This document shows, in pieces, positions 18,130-29,457 of a DNA stretch of 52,022 bases. Within the stretch, counting starts at the first letter, position 1; every line of letters starts with the position of its first letter. The position numbers and the translations under genes were made by a program. This DNA comes from a bacterium (GTDB lineage: Bacteria; CLD3; SB21): positions 1 through 52,022 of the forward strand of contig WBUR01000032.1 of assembly GCA_008933615.1 (NCBI GenBank), written 5' to 3'. The notes under the pieces were generated by a model. It was not told the DNA's origin and did no database searches. It was given only the letters and a program-made list of their open reading frames with translations.

Positions 18130-18882
18130 ATGCAGCTTCGCGTGGCCAGCATTACAGACCGAGGCCTGAATCCCAACCGAACGCACAACGAAGACAGCCT
18201 TCTCGTGGCTGAGCCTCTTTTCATAGTTGCTGACGGCTTGGGCGGAGAACTCGCAGGTGAAGTTGCCAGCCATATGACGATCGAAAAATTCAAAGATTTT
18301 TTCGAAGACGCTACGCGCGAGAATGGCCTGACGCCTGAGGGAGAACTCAAAGTGCTCGAGCGCGTGGTTAAACGGGTGAATTCAGTCGTACATGAAGAAG
18401 CCCAAAAACCGGAGTTCAGGAACATGGGCTCCACGTTGTCGATTCTGTATTTTTACATGGGCGAATTGCTGATAGGCCATGTGGGCGATAGTAAGATCAT
18501 CCGGGCGCGTAAAGGCCTTGTCGAACAGCTGACAAAGGATCAAAGCATCGTTCAGCAGATGATCGAGAAAGGCGTCATCACGCCGGAACAGGCGAGGCGC
18601 CACCCGATGCGAAATGTTCTTCTGAGTTGTATTGCACACAAACCTGACGTCGATGTGTTTACGCGTGAATCCAATGTTATGAATGGTGATTTTTATTTGA
18701 TTTGTTCTGACGGAGTTTCGGAATATCTGACGCAAGACAAAATAAAGGAACTCAGCGAAAGCGGCCAATCGCCGGAAGAGGTCTGTCTCGCCATAAAAAA
18801 CGTCGTTTTTGACGGCGGCGCCATGGATAATATGACGGCCATCGTTATTTTTGTCGACGCGCTAAATGGCGCAAAAAATTAA
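18130..18882 (+). CDS. PP2C-family serine/threonine protein phosphatase
   Basis: This 250-aa protein is a single PP2C domain, the length of bacterial Stp/PrpC enzymes. The metal-binding motifs are all present: RTHNEDS (about residue 20), ADGLGGELAGEVAS (about 36-49), GSTL, GHVGDSKI (about 118), CSDGVSEYL (about 194) and DNMTAIV near the end. It dephosphorylates Ser/Thr residues with two Mn/Mg ions in the cytoplasm. A partner Ser/Thr kinase is not in the window. Its stop codon overlaps by four bases the stop of the convergent miniprotein gene at 18879-19031, so the two transcripts must overlap. Assignment is secure; the target is unknown. Confidence 0.92.
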   Translation: MQLRVASITDRGLNPNRTHNEDSLLVAEPLFIVADGLGGELAGEVASHMTIEKFKDFFEDATRENGLTPEGELKVLERVVKRVNSVVHEEAQKPEFRNMGSTLSILYFYMGELLIGHVGDSKIIRARKGLVEQLTKDQSIVQQMIEKGVITPEQARRHPMRNVLLSCIAHKPDVDVFTRESNVMNGDFYLICSDGVSEYLTQDKIKELSESGQSPEEVCLAIKNVVFDGGAMDNMTAIVIFVDALNGAKN

Positions 18883-19031
18883 CCCTCCTTTTTTCTCTCC
18901 TCCACAATTTTTTTCAGCTGTTCAATATCGTTCAAAAGCTGCTTCTGCTTTTGTGACATTCGATACACATAATAAAAAATTAAAATCCATACGACTGCAA
19001 ATGCTGAGAACAAATAGGGCATGTTTTCCAT
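18879..19031 (-). CDS. CcmD-like miniprotein (one TM helix plus coiled coil)
   Basis: A 50-codon frame starts at an ATG with GGAG placed about 10 nt upstream. The protein has one transmembrane helix (about 5-22, LFSAFAVVWILIFYYVY) followed by a Gln/Lys-rich helical tail (MSQKQKQLLNDIEQLKK). This is the layout of CcmD-family proteins, small partners of the haem exporter CcmABC. No ccm gene lies in the window, so a haem role is only a family inference; another small membrane anchor is possible. It follows the 469-aa gene by 41 nt on the same strand and its end overlaps the PP2C gene by 4 nt. Confidence 0.7.
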   Translation of the reverse strand: MENMPYLFSAFAVVWILIFYYVYRMSQKQKQLLNDIEQLKKIVEERKKEG

Positions 19032-19072
19032 TCTTTACTCCGTATTAATAAGATCATTTGAAATTAAAAATG

Positions 19073-20482
19073 TCAGAACGTCACGATCGTCGTTTCCGGA
19101 GGATAGTACCTCGTGTATACGATATCGCTCAACCGGATCGCCTCTTTGCAGTACGGATCCACTTTTGCAGCCGCCAGCGTTTCATCTAATACCGCGATGG
19201 CTTCCTTCCATGTTTTGGTTCGATTGACAGAACTGATAAATTCGTTATAATCTTTTTTGTCATTATCAAAAACCGCATTCATGAATATTTTTTCATCTTT
19301 GGGCATAATGAGCGACTGCAGCAATACTAAATTGTCAGACTCTTTTAATGCCGTAAGTTTGATGGCGCTGGTATCGTCTGAAAAACTCTCAACCAATTCT
19401 TCCCGGATAAATTCACCTGTAACATCGGACGCCTTTTCGATCTTGGGCGTTGTTATTTTTCTTCGCGTCAATACCATGTCGGGATTGGTCTTGGGATTTT
19501 CGCTCATAACAGGCGCTCTGAGCTGATCCGTCGGTTCCTTTTTTGTTTTTTGCGATATGATCTGATGAATATCGATAAGTTCGCCGCTTTCGTCGTTCTT
19601 CAAGACCTTTTCAATGATCACGTCCGTGGTATCTTTTAACTTTTCTAGCAACGGTTTATCAACAGCGGTCGGCTCTGCAGCAAATGAAGGTACGGCATTC
19701 TTTTCTTTCAGTATATTAAACCGGTTTAACACCTGGCGTAAACCGTAAATATTGATCTGATCGCTGCCAAGTTCTTTTTCAATATTCAGCGCAACCTCAT
19801 AATCCCTCAGGGTGCGGTCGTTGAAAGCTTTCATAAGCAGAGCAGTCTCCATACTTTTGGAATCTTTGCCCTGCAGGTCGTTAATCTCCTTCATGATCAG
19901 CGCAGAAAGTTTCAGCACGTTATCCGGATTACCCTGGCCAAACAAACTCTGATTGATCTCGGCTATCAGTAGGCGCAACTGGCCTTTGGTCAGATGGGTT
20001 ATGTTCTTTGCATGCGCATATTTTTCAAGCGCATCGGGATAATACCTGAATTTTTCAAATTCGCGGAATTGAATGACGACATCCGTCACGCTTCTGGCAG
20101 ACACGTCCTGATAAAGCAGCTTTTCAATGGTAGCCAGCGGCATGATAATATACTCTAATCTGACCAACAGCGTATCTTTGATAATTTTTTCAATGTCGCT
20201 CTTTGGTATGAAAAAATTCTTTTTGTGTTCGTCTATCAATGCATCGACGCATTTGATCACCGGGTCCGATGTGTATTGGATCCTGCTGCTCTCCGCCGTC
20301 GACAGGATACGTTTGCGTTCGTCGTCGAAAACTTCCTCGTAACGCATCGTGAAAATCTTTCGAATCACTTCGTCGGCGTTCTTGCGGGTTAATTCATAGT
20401 ACGACCATCGCGACTGCGACGGGTTGATCTTCATGTGCAGCTGCGCCATGACGGATTCTATGATCGTATCGAACATACTCAT
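19073..20482 (-). CDS. Unrecognised cytoplasmic protein (469 aa) coupled to rex
   Basis: No signal peptide, transmembrane helix or known motif could be seen. The protein is strongly helical: the first about 270 residues contain repeated amphipathic helices rich in Lys, Glu, Asp and Ile. A charged, probably disordered linker follows (about 275-365), then a helical C-terminus ending in YYPPETTIVTF. Its ATG overlaps the rex stop codon by one base (TAATG on the minus strand), so translation is likely coupled and expression follows rex/gyrA. I do not recognise the family. A scaffold or regulatory partner is one possibility that the sequence cannot decide. Confidence 0.75.
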   Translation of the reverse strand: MSMFDTIIESVMAQLHMKINPSQSRWSYYELTRKNADEVIRKIFTMRYEEVFDDERKRILSTAESSRIQYTSDPVIKCVDALIDEHKKNFFIPKSDIEKIIKDTLLVRLEYIIMPLATIEKLLYQDVSARSVTDVVIQFREFEKFRYYPDALEKYAHAKNITHLTKGQLRLLIAEINQSLFGQGNPDNVLKLSALIMKEINDLQGKDSKSMETALLMKAFNDRTLRDYEVALNIEKELGSDQINIYGLRQVLNRFNILKEKNAVPSFAAEPTAVDKPLLEKLKDTTDVIIEKVLKNDESGELIDIHQIISQKTKKEPTDQLRAPVMSENPKTNPDMVLTRRKITTPKIEKASDVTGEFIREELVESFSDDTSAIKLTALKESDNLVLLQSLIMPKDEKIFMNAVFDNDKKDYNEFISSVNRTKTWKEAIAVLDETLAAAKVDPYCKEAIRLSDIVYTRYYPPETTIVTF

Positions 20483-21162
20483 TATTTCAGATGGTCTTTT
20501 TGATTCATGATAAAATAAGATAACGTTTCCAGTTCCATCGCCGTATTTTCCTGGCGAATAACAACGTGATTAGGCAGTTGGAGACGCTTGGGTGCAAAGT
20601 TGAGAATACCTTTGACACCGGCTTTGTTGATCCGTTCCGCAACAACTTGCGCCGCTTGAGCCGGTATGGCCATAATTGCAATTTCGATATTCTCCCGCTG
20701 GCATTCCGACTCGATCGTATCAATATTCTTAACGATCAGCGATTTCAGCATCTTTCCGATCTTAGCGGGATCGTTGTCAAAAACCAGTTTGATATGAAAA
20801 CCGTGCGCTTTGAATTCAGCATAATCTATCAGAGCCGATCCGATATTGCCGGCGCCAATGATAGCGACATTCCAGTGGCGGTTAAGCCCGAGAATACCGG
20901 CAATGTGCGTTTTGAGTTCCTGTGTATTATAGCCGAGACCCCGCCGGCCGAAATTTCCGAAAAATGAAAAATCCTTTCGAATCTGGGCTGACGTCACCCC
21001 CTCCAGTTTTGCAAGTTCTTCTGATGAAATATTATCAATGTCCTCTTTGATGAGTTCATTCAATGTGCGATAATATTTCGACAGTCTTTTGACTGTGGAT
21101 CCCGAAACCCGCATTTGTTTTTTCTTTGGAGGGCTTTTTTTTGCTTTTTTCTTGGTTTTCAT
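20482..21162 (-). CDS. rex: Redox-sensing transcriptional repressor Rex
   Basis: This is Rex, a homodimeric repressor that binds DNA when NADH/NAD+ is low and lets go when NADH rises. From the ATG at 21162 it has 226 residues, normal for the family apart from a Lys-rich N-terminal tail (about 18 residues). The winged-helix reads SAQIRKDFSFFGNFGRRGLGY. The Rossmann domain begins with IIGAGNIGSAL, and the C-terminal swap helix is METLSYF-like (MELETLSYFI). An upstream in-frame start at 21231 would overlap gyrA by 65 nt and add no family sequence, so the shorter start is preferred. It follows gyrA by 4 nt. Confidence 0.93.
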   Translation of the reverse strand: MKTKKKAKKSPPKKKQMRVSGSTVKRLSKYYRTLNELIKEDIDNISSEELAKLEGVTSAQIRKDFSFFGNFGRRGLGYNTQELKTHIAGILGLNRHWNVAIIGAGNIGSALIDYAEFKAHGFHIKLVFDNDPAKIGKMLKSLIVKNIDTIESECQRENIEIAIMAIPAQAAQVVAERINKAGVKGILNFAPKRLQLPNHVVIRQENTAMELETLSYFIMNQKDHLK

Positions 21163-21166
21163 AAGT

Positions 21167-23617
21167 TTACTCGCCTTCGTTATCTGTGGCTTCATCTTCT
21201 TGAATACTTGTAATATCGGAAATCCGATCATCTTCTTTCAGTTTGACCAGGCGAACACCTTGCGTATTTCGCCCCATCGTACGAATGTCGGCCATTTTCA
21301 GACGAATGACCATACCGTTTTCGGTAATGATCATCAGGTCTTCATTGTCCACTACTTCCCGAATGGCGATCATTACCCCTGTCTTGTCTGCAGCTTTCAT
21401 CGTGATAATGCCCTTCCCGCCGCGGTGTGTGATGCGGTATTCAGCCACTTCACTGCGTTTGCCATAGCCCTTATCGGACACAACAAGAACCGTTCCGTTC
21501 TCACGTTTGAGCGTCACCATGCCAATGACAAAATCTTTCTTGCCTAGATTTATTCCCGTAACACCACGCGCAGAACGTCCCATTTCGCGAACGTCGTCAT
21601 TCTTGAACCGGATGGCAATGCCGTCTTTAGTTCCTAATATGATATCCTGCTTTCCGTCGGTCAATTTCGCCTCGACCAAATCGTCTTTAGCTTCGATGGT
21701 GATGGCAATAATACCGCCTTTGCGCGGATTGCTGAATTCGGACAAATTTGTTTTTTTGATCGTGCCTTCTTTTGTTACCATCACAACGGAGAACTTCTCA
21801 TCGAATTCTTTCACGTTGATGATAGCGCGAACCAGTTCGTCCGGCTGCTGCTCGATCACATTGGTAATATGTTTACCGCGCGCCGTTTTACCGACCTGCG
21901 GAATTTCATATACCTTCAGCCAATAACAGCGGCCTTTGTTGGTAAAGAACAGAATATAATCGTGGGTCGACGCAACAAAAAGATGCTCAATATAATCATC
22001 CTCTTTTGTTGTTCCACCCGCAACGCCTTGTCCTCCGCGTCCCTGCCGGCGATACCCGCTGACAGGAAACCGTTTGATATAACCTTGATGGGAAATGGTC
22101 ACCACCATTTCTTCTTCAGCGATCGTATCTTCAAAGTCAATATCTTCTACTTCCTTTTTGAGAATTTCCGTACGACGTTCGTCGCCGAATACTTTTTTGA
22201 TCTCAGCCAACTCGTCTTTGATGATCTGCATACGTTTCGGCCGGCTTTTCAGAATACTCTGCAGTTTCTCTATCAACTTGATGACTTCTTTGTATTCGTT
22301 TTCAATTTTCTCCACTTCCAGATTAGTCAGGCGCTGTAACTGCATTTTCAGAATTTCGATCGCCTGAATCTCGGAAAGTTTGAATTTTTTCATCAAACCT
22401 TCTCTGGCAGTCAACGGATCTTTCGCTTTCTTGATCAATGCAATTACCGCATCGATATTTTCAAGTGCAATTTTTAACCCTTCGAGAATGTGCGCACGTT
22501 TTTCTGCCGCTTCGAGTTCAAATTTGGTTCTACGCAAGACAACCTCATGGCGGTGTTCGACAAAATACTCCAGCATCTGCTTCAGGTTAAGCACCATTGG
22601 GCGGCCGTCTACCAGCGATAACATGATGATCCCAAACGTTGTTTGCATCTGAGTATGCTTAAAGAGGTTATTCATGATCACCTGCCCATTGGCGTCACGC
22701 TTTAGCTCGATCACGATGCGCATGCCGTCGCGATCCGATTCATCTCTCAATGCGCTGACGTCTTCAACTTTTTTCTCGCGAACTAAGTCGGAAATTTTCT
22801 CAATCAGGTTAGCTTTATTAACCTGATAAGGCAGTTCCGTAACAATTATGCTGGCGCGTCCGTTTTTTGCAGTCTCGATCAGCGCGCGTGCACGAACCGT
22901 GATCTTTCCTTTACCTGTTTCATAAGCGGACTTAATGCCGCCGGTTCCGTTGATAATACCTGCCGTCGGAAAATCGGGCCCTTTGATATGCTTCATCAAT
23001 TCTTTGATCGTAATGTCCGGATTATCGATCAGCGCCGCGCATCCGTCTACTACTTCGGTCAGGCAATGCGGAGGAATATTGGTCGCCATTCCTACGGCGA
23101 TTCCTGCAGAACCGTTGATCAGCAAATTCGGTATGACCGACGGCAAAACGGACGGCATGGTTAGCGTGTCGTCGAAATTGGGTACAAAGGTGACAGTGTT
23201 TTTCTCAAGATCGCGCAACATTTCCTCGGCGATTCGCGAGATACGAACTTCGGTATATCGCATGGCCGCCGGAGAATCGCCGTCCACCGATCCGAAATTA
23301 CCCTGCCCGTCGATAAGCGGATAACGAAGCGAGAAAGGCTGCACCATACGAACCATGGTATCATAAACGGCACTATCGCCGTGGGGATGGTATTTCCCAA
23401 GCACCTCTCCGACGATACGGGCTGATTTTTTATAAGGTTTATTGTACGCAAGGCCGAGTTCATTCATTCCGTACAATACGCGGCGATGCACAGGTTTCAG
23501 TCCGTCGCGCACGTCCGGAATGGCGCGCGATACGATCACCGACATAGAATAGTCGATGTAACAATCGCGCATTTCCTCTTCGATATTTACCGGCAGAATT
23601 TTTTCAATCGTTGACAT
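21167..23617 (-). CDS. gyrA: DNA gyrase subunit A
   Basis: This 816-aa protein is the breakage-reunion subunit of gyrase, which with GyrB introduces negative supercoils using ATP. The catalytic tyrosine lies in AMRYTE (about residue 121). The quinolone-determining region is wild type ([11 protein letters not shown] keeps the Ser and Asp). The C-terminal pinwheel includes a GyrA-box variant (QGRGGQG, about residue 530), which marks it as gyrase rather than topoisomerase IV, and ends in an acidic tail ([10 protein letters not shown]). It is transcribed after gyrB but separated from it by two small genes. Identification is certain. Confidence 0.97.
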   Translation of the reverse strand: MSTIEKILPVNIEEEMRDCYIDYSMSVIVSRAIPDVRDGLKPVHRRVLYGMNELGLAYNKPYKKSARIVGEVLGKYHPHGDSAVYDTMVRMVQPFSLRYPLIDGQGNFGSVDGDSPAAMRYTEVRISRIAEEMLRDLEKNTVTFVPNFDDTLTMPSVLPSVIPNLLINGSAGIAVGMATNIPPHCLTEVVDGCAALIDNPDITIKELMKHIKGPDFPTAGIINGTGGIKSAYETGKGKITVRARALIETAKNGRASIIVTELPYQVNKANLIEKISDLVREKKVEDVSALRDESDRDGMRIVIELKRDANGQVIMNNLFKHTQMQTTFGIIMLSLVDGRPMVLNLKQMLEYFVEHRHEVVLRRTKFELEAAEKRAHILEGLKIALENIDAVIALIKKAKDPLTAREGLMKKFKLSEIQAIEILKMQLQRLTNLEVEKIENEYKEVIKLIEKLQSILKSRPKRMQIIKDELAEIKKVFGDERRTEILKKEVEDIDFEDTIAEEEMVVTISHQGYIKRFPVSGYRRQGRGGQGVAGGTTKEDDYIEHLFVASTHDYILFFTNKGRCYWLKVYEIPQVGKTARGKHITNVIEQQPDELVRAIINVKEFDEKFSVVMVTKEGTIKKTNLSEFSNPRKGGIIAITIEAKDDLVEAKLTDGKQDIILGTKDGIAIRFKNDDVREMGRSARGVTGINLGKKDFVIGMVTLKRENGTVLVVSDKGYGKRSEVAEYRITHRGGKGIITMKAADKTGVMIAIREVVDNEDLMIITENGMVIRLKMADIRTMGRNTQGVRLVKLKEDDRISDITSIQEDEATDNEGE

Positions 23618-23634
23618 TAATCCGTTTGCTCCTT

Positions 23635-24192
23635 TTATATTTTATTTTTCTCAATTATTGATCTCCATAACTGTATGAAATCGTTCTGGCCAAGTTCTTC
23701 ATCCAATTTCTTTAATAACTGTTCTATCTTTCCATAGTTTAATTTTTTTCTCTGGATATTGACTATGGACTCCGCGTCAGAAATATCTTTTAACCGTCCT
23801 GCAAATATCTTTTGCGCAATAAGAAATTCCGGGGCGATAAAATTTGTTTCATATCCATTTTTTACAATTTTTCTTCCCTGTGCAATGGCTTCCGACTCAA
23901 ACCCCGTATCCCCAAAAATCAAATCGGCCGTGATTTCACTTTCTTTATGCCGTAGGGGCATGACCCAAGCTTTCATAACAAATTCTTCAATATTATTCTT
24001 GTCAACCGCAAAGTCTGCGGGCAAGACATCCAGAATTTTTCTGTAACTTTCCGGTCTCATCGCGACGGTAATATCAATATCTTTTGTAAATCGGGCTTCT
24101 CCGTACATGAGTACAGCCTGACCGCCGGCTATCATATATGGAATTTTTTCTTTGTCAAAAAACTGTGCCAAAATCCTAATTATTTCATCCAT
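23635..24192 (-). CDS. Nucleotidyltransferase-fold protein (AbiEii-like / DUF6036-like)
   Basis: This 185-aa protein carries the polymerase-beta-type nucleotidyltransferase signature: [20 protein letters not shown] (about residues 21-40, with the G-G and D-x-D pair). Further acidic positions follow (ADLIFGD). Such small domains occur as the toxin half of AbiE-like toxin-antitoxin systems and in related modification pairs. Its start overlaps the end of the 86-aa gene by 8 nt, so the two are a translationally coupled pair. It lies 17 nt upstream of gyrA. Target and activity are not shown by sequence. Confidence 0.78.
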   Translation of the reverse strand: MDEIIRILAQFFDKEKIPYMIAGGQAVLMYGEARFTKDIDITVAMRPESYRKILDVLPADFAVDKNNIEEFVMKAWVMPLRHKESEITADLIFGDTGFESEAIAQGRKIVKNGYETNFIAPEFLIAQKIFAGRLKDISDAESIVNIQRKKLNYGKIEQLLKKLDEELGQNDFIQLWRSIIEKNKI

Positions 24193-24445
24193 ACGCCACA
24201 GAATATTTACGCAACCTGGCTTTTAATTGCGCCATTTGACACTTGTGCTGAAAATCAAATTCACTATCTCTGTTTTTTTTTAAAAATTCAGGATTACTCT
24301 GTAACATCCATTCAAACAACATTTGACCAATCTCTGACCTCTTGTCATAAGACATTTCAGAATATTCCCGATACTGCCTTTCTCTCTCCCATTCGTGAAA
24401 AAAATTCCACGCTGCCTGTCGTTTTAGATATTGTTCTTTGTTCAT
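24185..24445 (-). CDS. Small helical partner of the nucleotidyltransferase
   Basis: This 86-aa protein, read from the ATG at 24445, is rich in Arg, Glu, Lys and aromatic residues (FFHEWERERQYREY; QMLFEWMLQSNPEFLKK) and is predicted all-helical. There is no known motif. An upstream TTG (24451) adds two residues. It starts 17 nt after gyrB and overlaps the nucleotidyltransferase by 8 nt. By position it is the likely antitoxin or regulatory subunit of the pair, but that is inference. Confidence 0.65.
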   Translation of the reverse strand: MNKEQYLKRQAAWNFFHEWERERQYREYSEMSYDKRSEIGQMLFEWMLQSNPEFLKKNRDSEFDFQHKCQMAQLKARLRKYSVAYG

Positions 24446-24462
24446 CCGCAATCATACCTAGT

Positions 24463-26412
<1,950 letters not shown>

Positions 26413-26449
26413 TTATTAATAAATTGACTTAAATTTTCAAAAATAATTT

Positions 26450-26557
26450 TTTGCCACAGAGTTCACAGAGAAATTCTTTTTATACCGTCTACAAGCCGCT
26501 TTTCTCCGAAATAATTTGCTGTGTTAATTTATCTTTCTCTGTGCCCTCTGTGGCAAA
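26450..26557. repeat. Inverted repeat, CACAGAG type, upstream of gyrB
   Basis: The 24-nt arms at 26450-26473 and 26534-26557 match 22/24 as inverted copies (TTTGCCACAGAG ... CTCTGTGGCAAA), with a 60-nt loop. They lie in the 183-bp dciA-gyrB gap, leaving about 50 nt before the gyrB start for its leader. The pattern resembles the CGCAAAG-type repeats at 1949 and 7564, suggesting one extended repeat class. Confidence 0.78.
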
Positions 26558-26580
26558 GGGTATTTTGTTTAACGTGGTCA

Positions 26581-26871
26581 TCATCTGAAAATAATCTCTT
26601 TCACCAACGTTTCACCCAACGCATCATTCAGCCTCTGTTTTATCATCTGCTTCTGATAAAATAACTCCTGCCTCCACACACTGCTCGCCACTTCAATAAA
26701 TAATACACCGCGTTCGATTTTAACCGCGCTGGCGCGCTTGCAAAAAGTTTCGCCCATAATACGTTCAAATTCTGCGAGTACAATCTGTTCATGTACACGG
26801 TTGTCGATGCCCAAGCTGCTGAGCAGTTCCTCAAGAGCGCCCCCAACCGTTTTAACCGAGGTTTTACTCAT
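26581..26871 (-). CDS. dciA: DUF721 / DciA-family protein
   Basis: This 96-aa protein matches the DUF721 pattern: a short helical N-terminus (GGALEELLSSLG), then a KH-like core (VEIERGVLFIEVASSVWRQEL-type segment, beginning at VKIERGVLF) and a final helix. DciA loads or recruits the DnaB replicative helicase in bacteria that lack DnaC/DnaI. The ATGA overlap with recF (26868-26871) indicates translational coupling, and the recF-dciA-gyrB order is a common one for this family. Confidence 0.85.
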   Translation of the reverse strand: MSKTSVKTVGGALEELLSSLGIDNRVHEQIVLAEFERIMGETFCKRASAVKIERGVLFIEVASSVWRQELFYQKQMIKQRLNDALGETLVKEIIFR

Positions 26872-27995
26872 TCCTGCCTCATAACATGCCCATTTTCGAC
26901 CGAAAAGTAGCGGATTTTTTTTTGTGTGTCAAACTTCATACCTTCGTCGGCGCTGGTTAAAAAAACCTGTCCGGCATTTTCGAGGTAGTTCATCAAGTGC
27001 TTTCGTCGATCCCAATCCAATTCAGAAAAAACATCATCGAGAAGTAATAAAGGCTTCTGATCCAGGCGATCGGCCATGTATAAGAACTCTGCAAACTTTA
27101 AAGCGATCGCCATAGTCTTGAGCTGGCCCTGCGAACCATAATCCCGGATACTTTTCTTGTTTAATAGCAGTACTATGTCGTCTTTGTGCGGACCGAACAA
27201 GGATAATTTCCGCTGTATCTCCCGTTCCCGCCCGGAACGCAATTGCTCAAGAAATGCTTTCTGAATTTTTTCCGTTGACCCGGCCTCAGTCCAGCCGTCT
27301 AATTCTTCCGAACCGGCGATGGAAGTTTTGTATTCCATGTCGACGGTTTCTTTATCTGCCGCGATCTGCCGGTAAACCTGTTCAGCCAATCCTGAAAATG
27401 ACTTGAGAAAATCCATTCTGCGCAGGATGATCGTCGAGCCCGTTTGCGCCAGTTCTTTATCCCAAACATCCAGATTATCCGGACGAATAACCGGCGAATT
27501 CAATAAGGCGTTTCTTTGACGCAACGCCTGTCTGTATTCCTGAAGATCCTTCAAATACACGCCGTGCATTTGCGATAAAGCGATATCGATCCATCGCCGC
27601 CGGTTTCCGGGTGAACCGGATACGATCTGAACATCCTCAGGCGACGAAACGACGGATGGAAATTTTCCGACGAGTTCCGACAAGCGGTCGAGCCGTTTCT
27701 TGTCGATCAGAACCGATTTGCCTTCCGTACGATGACAGATCGCGCGCGCATTCATTTCCAAAGAACTTCTATGAAACCTGCCCTCGATATCAAAATAAGG
27801 CATTTCAAAACGTATGGCCGTGGTGTCGTCCTGCGTCTTAAAACTCCGGGACAAACAAAGAAAATAAATCGCTTCTAAGACCGAGGTTTTCCCTTGCCCA
27901 TTGTGGCCCTGAATGAAATTGATACCTTCACAAAATGATAATTCAGCCGATGTATAATTTCTAAAGTCATTAAGCCGTAACTGTGTAATTTGCAT
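26868..27995 (-). CDS. recF: DNA replication and repair protein RecF
   Basis: This 375-aa SMC-like ATPase loads RecA at gapped DNA with RecO and RecR. Walker A is GHNGQGKT (about 30-37). The signature loop is GSQGQLKTMAIALK (about 293), and Walker B is LLLLDDVFSELD (about 320). The length is normal. It starts 18 nt after dnaN and overlaps dciA by four bases, forming dnaN-recF-dciA. Confidence 0.95.
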   Translation of the reverse strand: MQITQLRLNDFRNYTSAELSFCEGINFIQGHNGQGKTSVLEAIYFLCLSRSFKTQDDTTAIRFEMPYFDIEGRFHRSSLEMNARAICHRTEGKSVLIDKKRLDRLSELVGKFPSVVSSPEDVQIVSGSPGNRRRWIDIALSQMHGVYLKDLQEYRQALRQRNALLNSPVIRPDNLDVWDKELAQTGSTIILRRMDFLKSFSGLAEQVYRQIAADKETVDMEYKTSIAGSEELDGWTEAGSTEKIQKAFLEQLRSGREREIQRKLSLFGPHKDDIVLLLNKKSIRDYGSQGQLKTMAIALKFAEFLYMADRLDQKPLLLLDDVFSELDWDRRKHLMNYLENAGQVFLTSADEGMKFDTQKKIRYFSVENGHVMRQE

Positions 27996-28013
27996 CAGAC
28001 CTAAATGGAGTCG

Positions 28014-29126
28014 TTAATCGTTCAAACGTACCGGCATGACCAGCATCATCTGATTTTCGTTTTCCATCTGGTGCGAAGGCATGATAATGCCCGCGCTTGT
28101 GGAATTCTTAAATTGGATCACCACTTCCTGCGTGTCCACATTATTGAGCGCCGCAAGAACAAGCTGCGAATTATATCCGATCTGCAGATCCTCGCCTTCG
28201 TATTCCGCCTGCAATTTTTCCATACCGGTATTCCCGCCGTCAATATCCTCTGCGGAGATCGCTATATTTTTTTTGCTCATCGCCAGACGGATCTGGTGGG
28301 TGATCGGATTGGCAAAAATGGAAACGCGTTTGAACGCGTCCGCTACCATGTGTGTATCGGCCGTGAGTTTCTTATCGTTATTCGCAGGAATGACGCGTTC
28401 GTAATCGGGATACGTTTCATCCAAAATGCGGCTGTACAACTGCGTGTCGCCCATGTCAAAACGGATATGATTTTGTCCGATATTGATATTCACCACGTCC
28501 TTGATGTCCTTTGCAACTTCGGTCAACGCTTTAGTCGGAACGATCACGTTGGTTTTTTCTTTGATCGTAGATTCAAATTTGCTGTACACCATTTTGGCCA
28601 AGCGATGCCCGTCGGTGGCAACGAGACGGAATTCCTTGTCAAATATCTGGAACAAAACGCCGGTCAGCGCAGGCCGCAATTGATCTGAAGAGACGGCAAA
28701 CGTGGTTTTCCCGATCATACGCGATAACACTTTGGCGTCCATTTTGAGCGACCCTTTTTCATCGATCATAGGCAAAGCAGGATAATCGTCGTCCGATTCA
28801 CCTGACATTTTATAATCGCCTTTATCGCACTTGACTGAGAGTTTAAACTGCGGATCGGAAGAAATTTCCAGCGGAATATTGGGCAGGTTTTTGATCAATT
28901 CGCTGAACTGTTTCGACGGCACCGTAAGGCTTCCCGGCTGTTTAATGTCAACCTGTATCTTGGTTGTGATCGACACGTCCAGATCGGTTGCCGTCAGGTG
29001 CAGAAAACCGTCCTGCGCCTTGAACATGATGTTACCCAGCACCGGCAAAGTCGTTTTGGCAGGAACGACACTGATGACGCGTGAGAGTCCTTTACTCAGA
29101 TCAGCCTGTGAAACAGAAAACTTCAT
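28014..29126 (-). CDS. dnaN: DNA polymerase III sliding clamp (beta subunit)
   Basis: This 370-aa protein is the ring clamp that tethers DNA polymerase III. Typical segments are LSKGLSRVISVVPAKTTLPVLGN near the N-terminus, the central RPALTGVLFQ, VATDGHRLA and the C-terminal MLVMPVRL. GGAG lies 7 nt before the ATG. It is the first gene of the dnaN-recF-dciA-gyrB series. dnaA, often its upstream neighbour, is absent here. Confidence 0.96.
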   Translation of the reverse strand: MKFSVSQADLSKGLSRVISVVPAKTTLPVLGNIMFKAQDGFLHLTATDLDVSITTKIQVDIKQPGSLTVPSKQFSELIKNLPNIPLEISSDPQFKLSVKCDKGDYKMSGESDDDYPALPMIDEKGSLKMDAKVLSRMIGKTTFAVSSDQLRPALTGVLFQIFDKEFRLVATDGHRLAKMVYSKFESTIKEKTNVIVPTKALTEVAKDIKDVVNINIGQNHIRFDMGDTQLYSRILDETYPDYERVIPANNDKKLTADTHMVADAFKRVSIFANPITHQIRLAMSKKNIAISAEDIDGGNTGMEKLQAEYEGEDLQIGYNSQLVLAALNNVDTQEVVIQFKNSTSAGIIMPSHQMENENQMMLVMPVRLND

Positions 29127-29457
29127 GTTACTACTCCTACGTATTGATATGATGATGTGCTTTGGATGCGTTCTTTAAAAAACGACCTGCCTTAAAACGA
29201 TATGATGTCTATAAAACCTTGTAAAATCGTCATTTTTCAACGGCTGGCAATGTGTTTGTAAACTGAAGAGAATATGTTTTTTTTGGCAGAAATTCAAGTG
29301 AAAAAAAGGCGAGAATTGGTGGTCTTGTTTACCAATGGGTTTTCAAACCTTGTTGGTTTATTTATTTCATTGTTACCATTTCCTCCCCGGCTGCGACTTC
29401 GTACCCCTGCAACCAAATATTCATCTTTCGACCAGGGTTCAACAGCTTTAGCACAAT
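29127..29457. other. 331-bp region upstream of dnaN, no gene
   Basis: It must contain the dnaN leader and probably its promoter. I found no cluster of DnaA boxes (TTATCCACA-like) and no open frame with a ribosome site. One imperfect hairpin (29331-29357: ACCAA..GGTTT/AAACC..TTGGT) lies between the FISUMP gene end and dnaN; it lacks an adjacent T-run. Confidence 0.6.

Noticed and set aside
21163-21231. Longer Rex start inside gyrA
   Set aside because: It would overlap gyrA by 65 nt and adds residues not typical of Rex; the ATG at 21162 lies just after the gyrA stop.
28005-28688. 227-codon plus-strand open frame
   Set aside because: It lies antisense to dnaN, which is certain, and has His/Arg/Phe-rich shadow-frame composition.
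29127-29457. Possible replication origin beside dnaN
   Set aside because: No cluster of DnaA-box-like 9-mers or AT-rich 13-mer repeats could be seen; dnaA is not adjacent.
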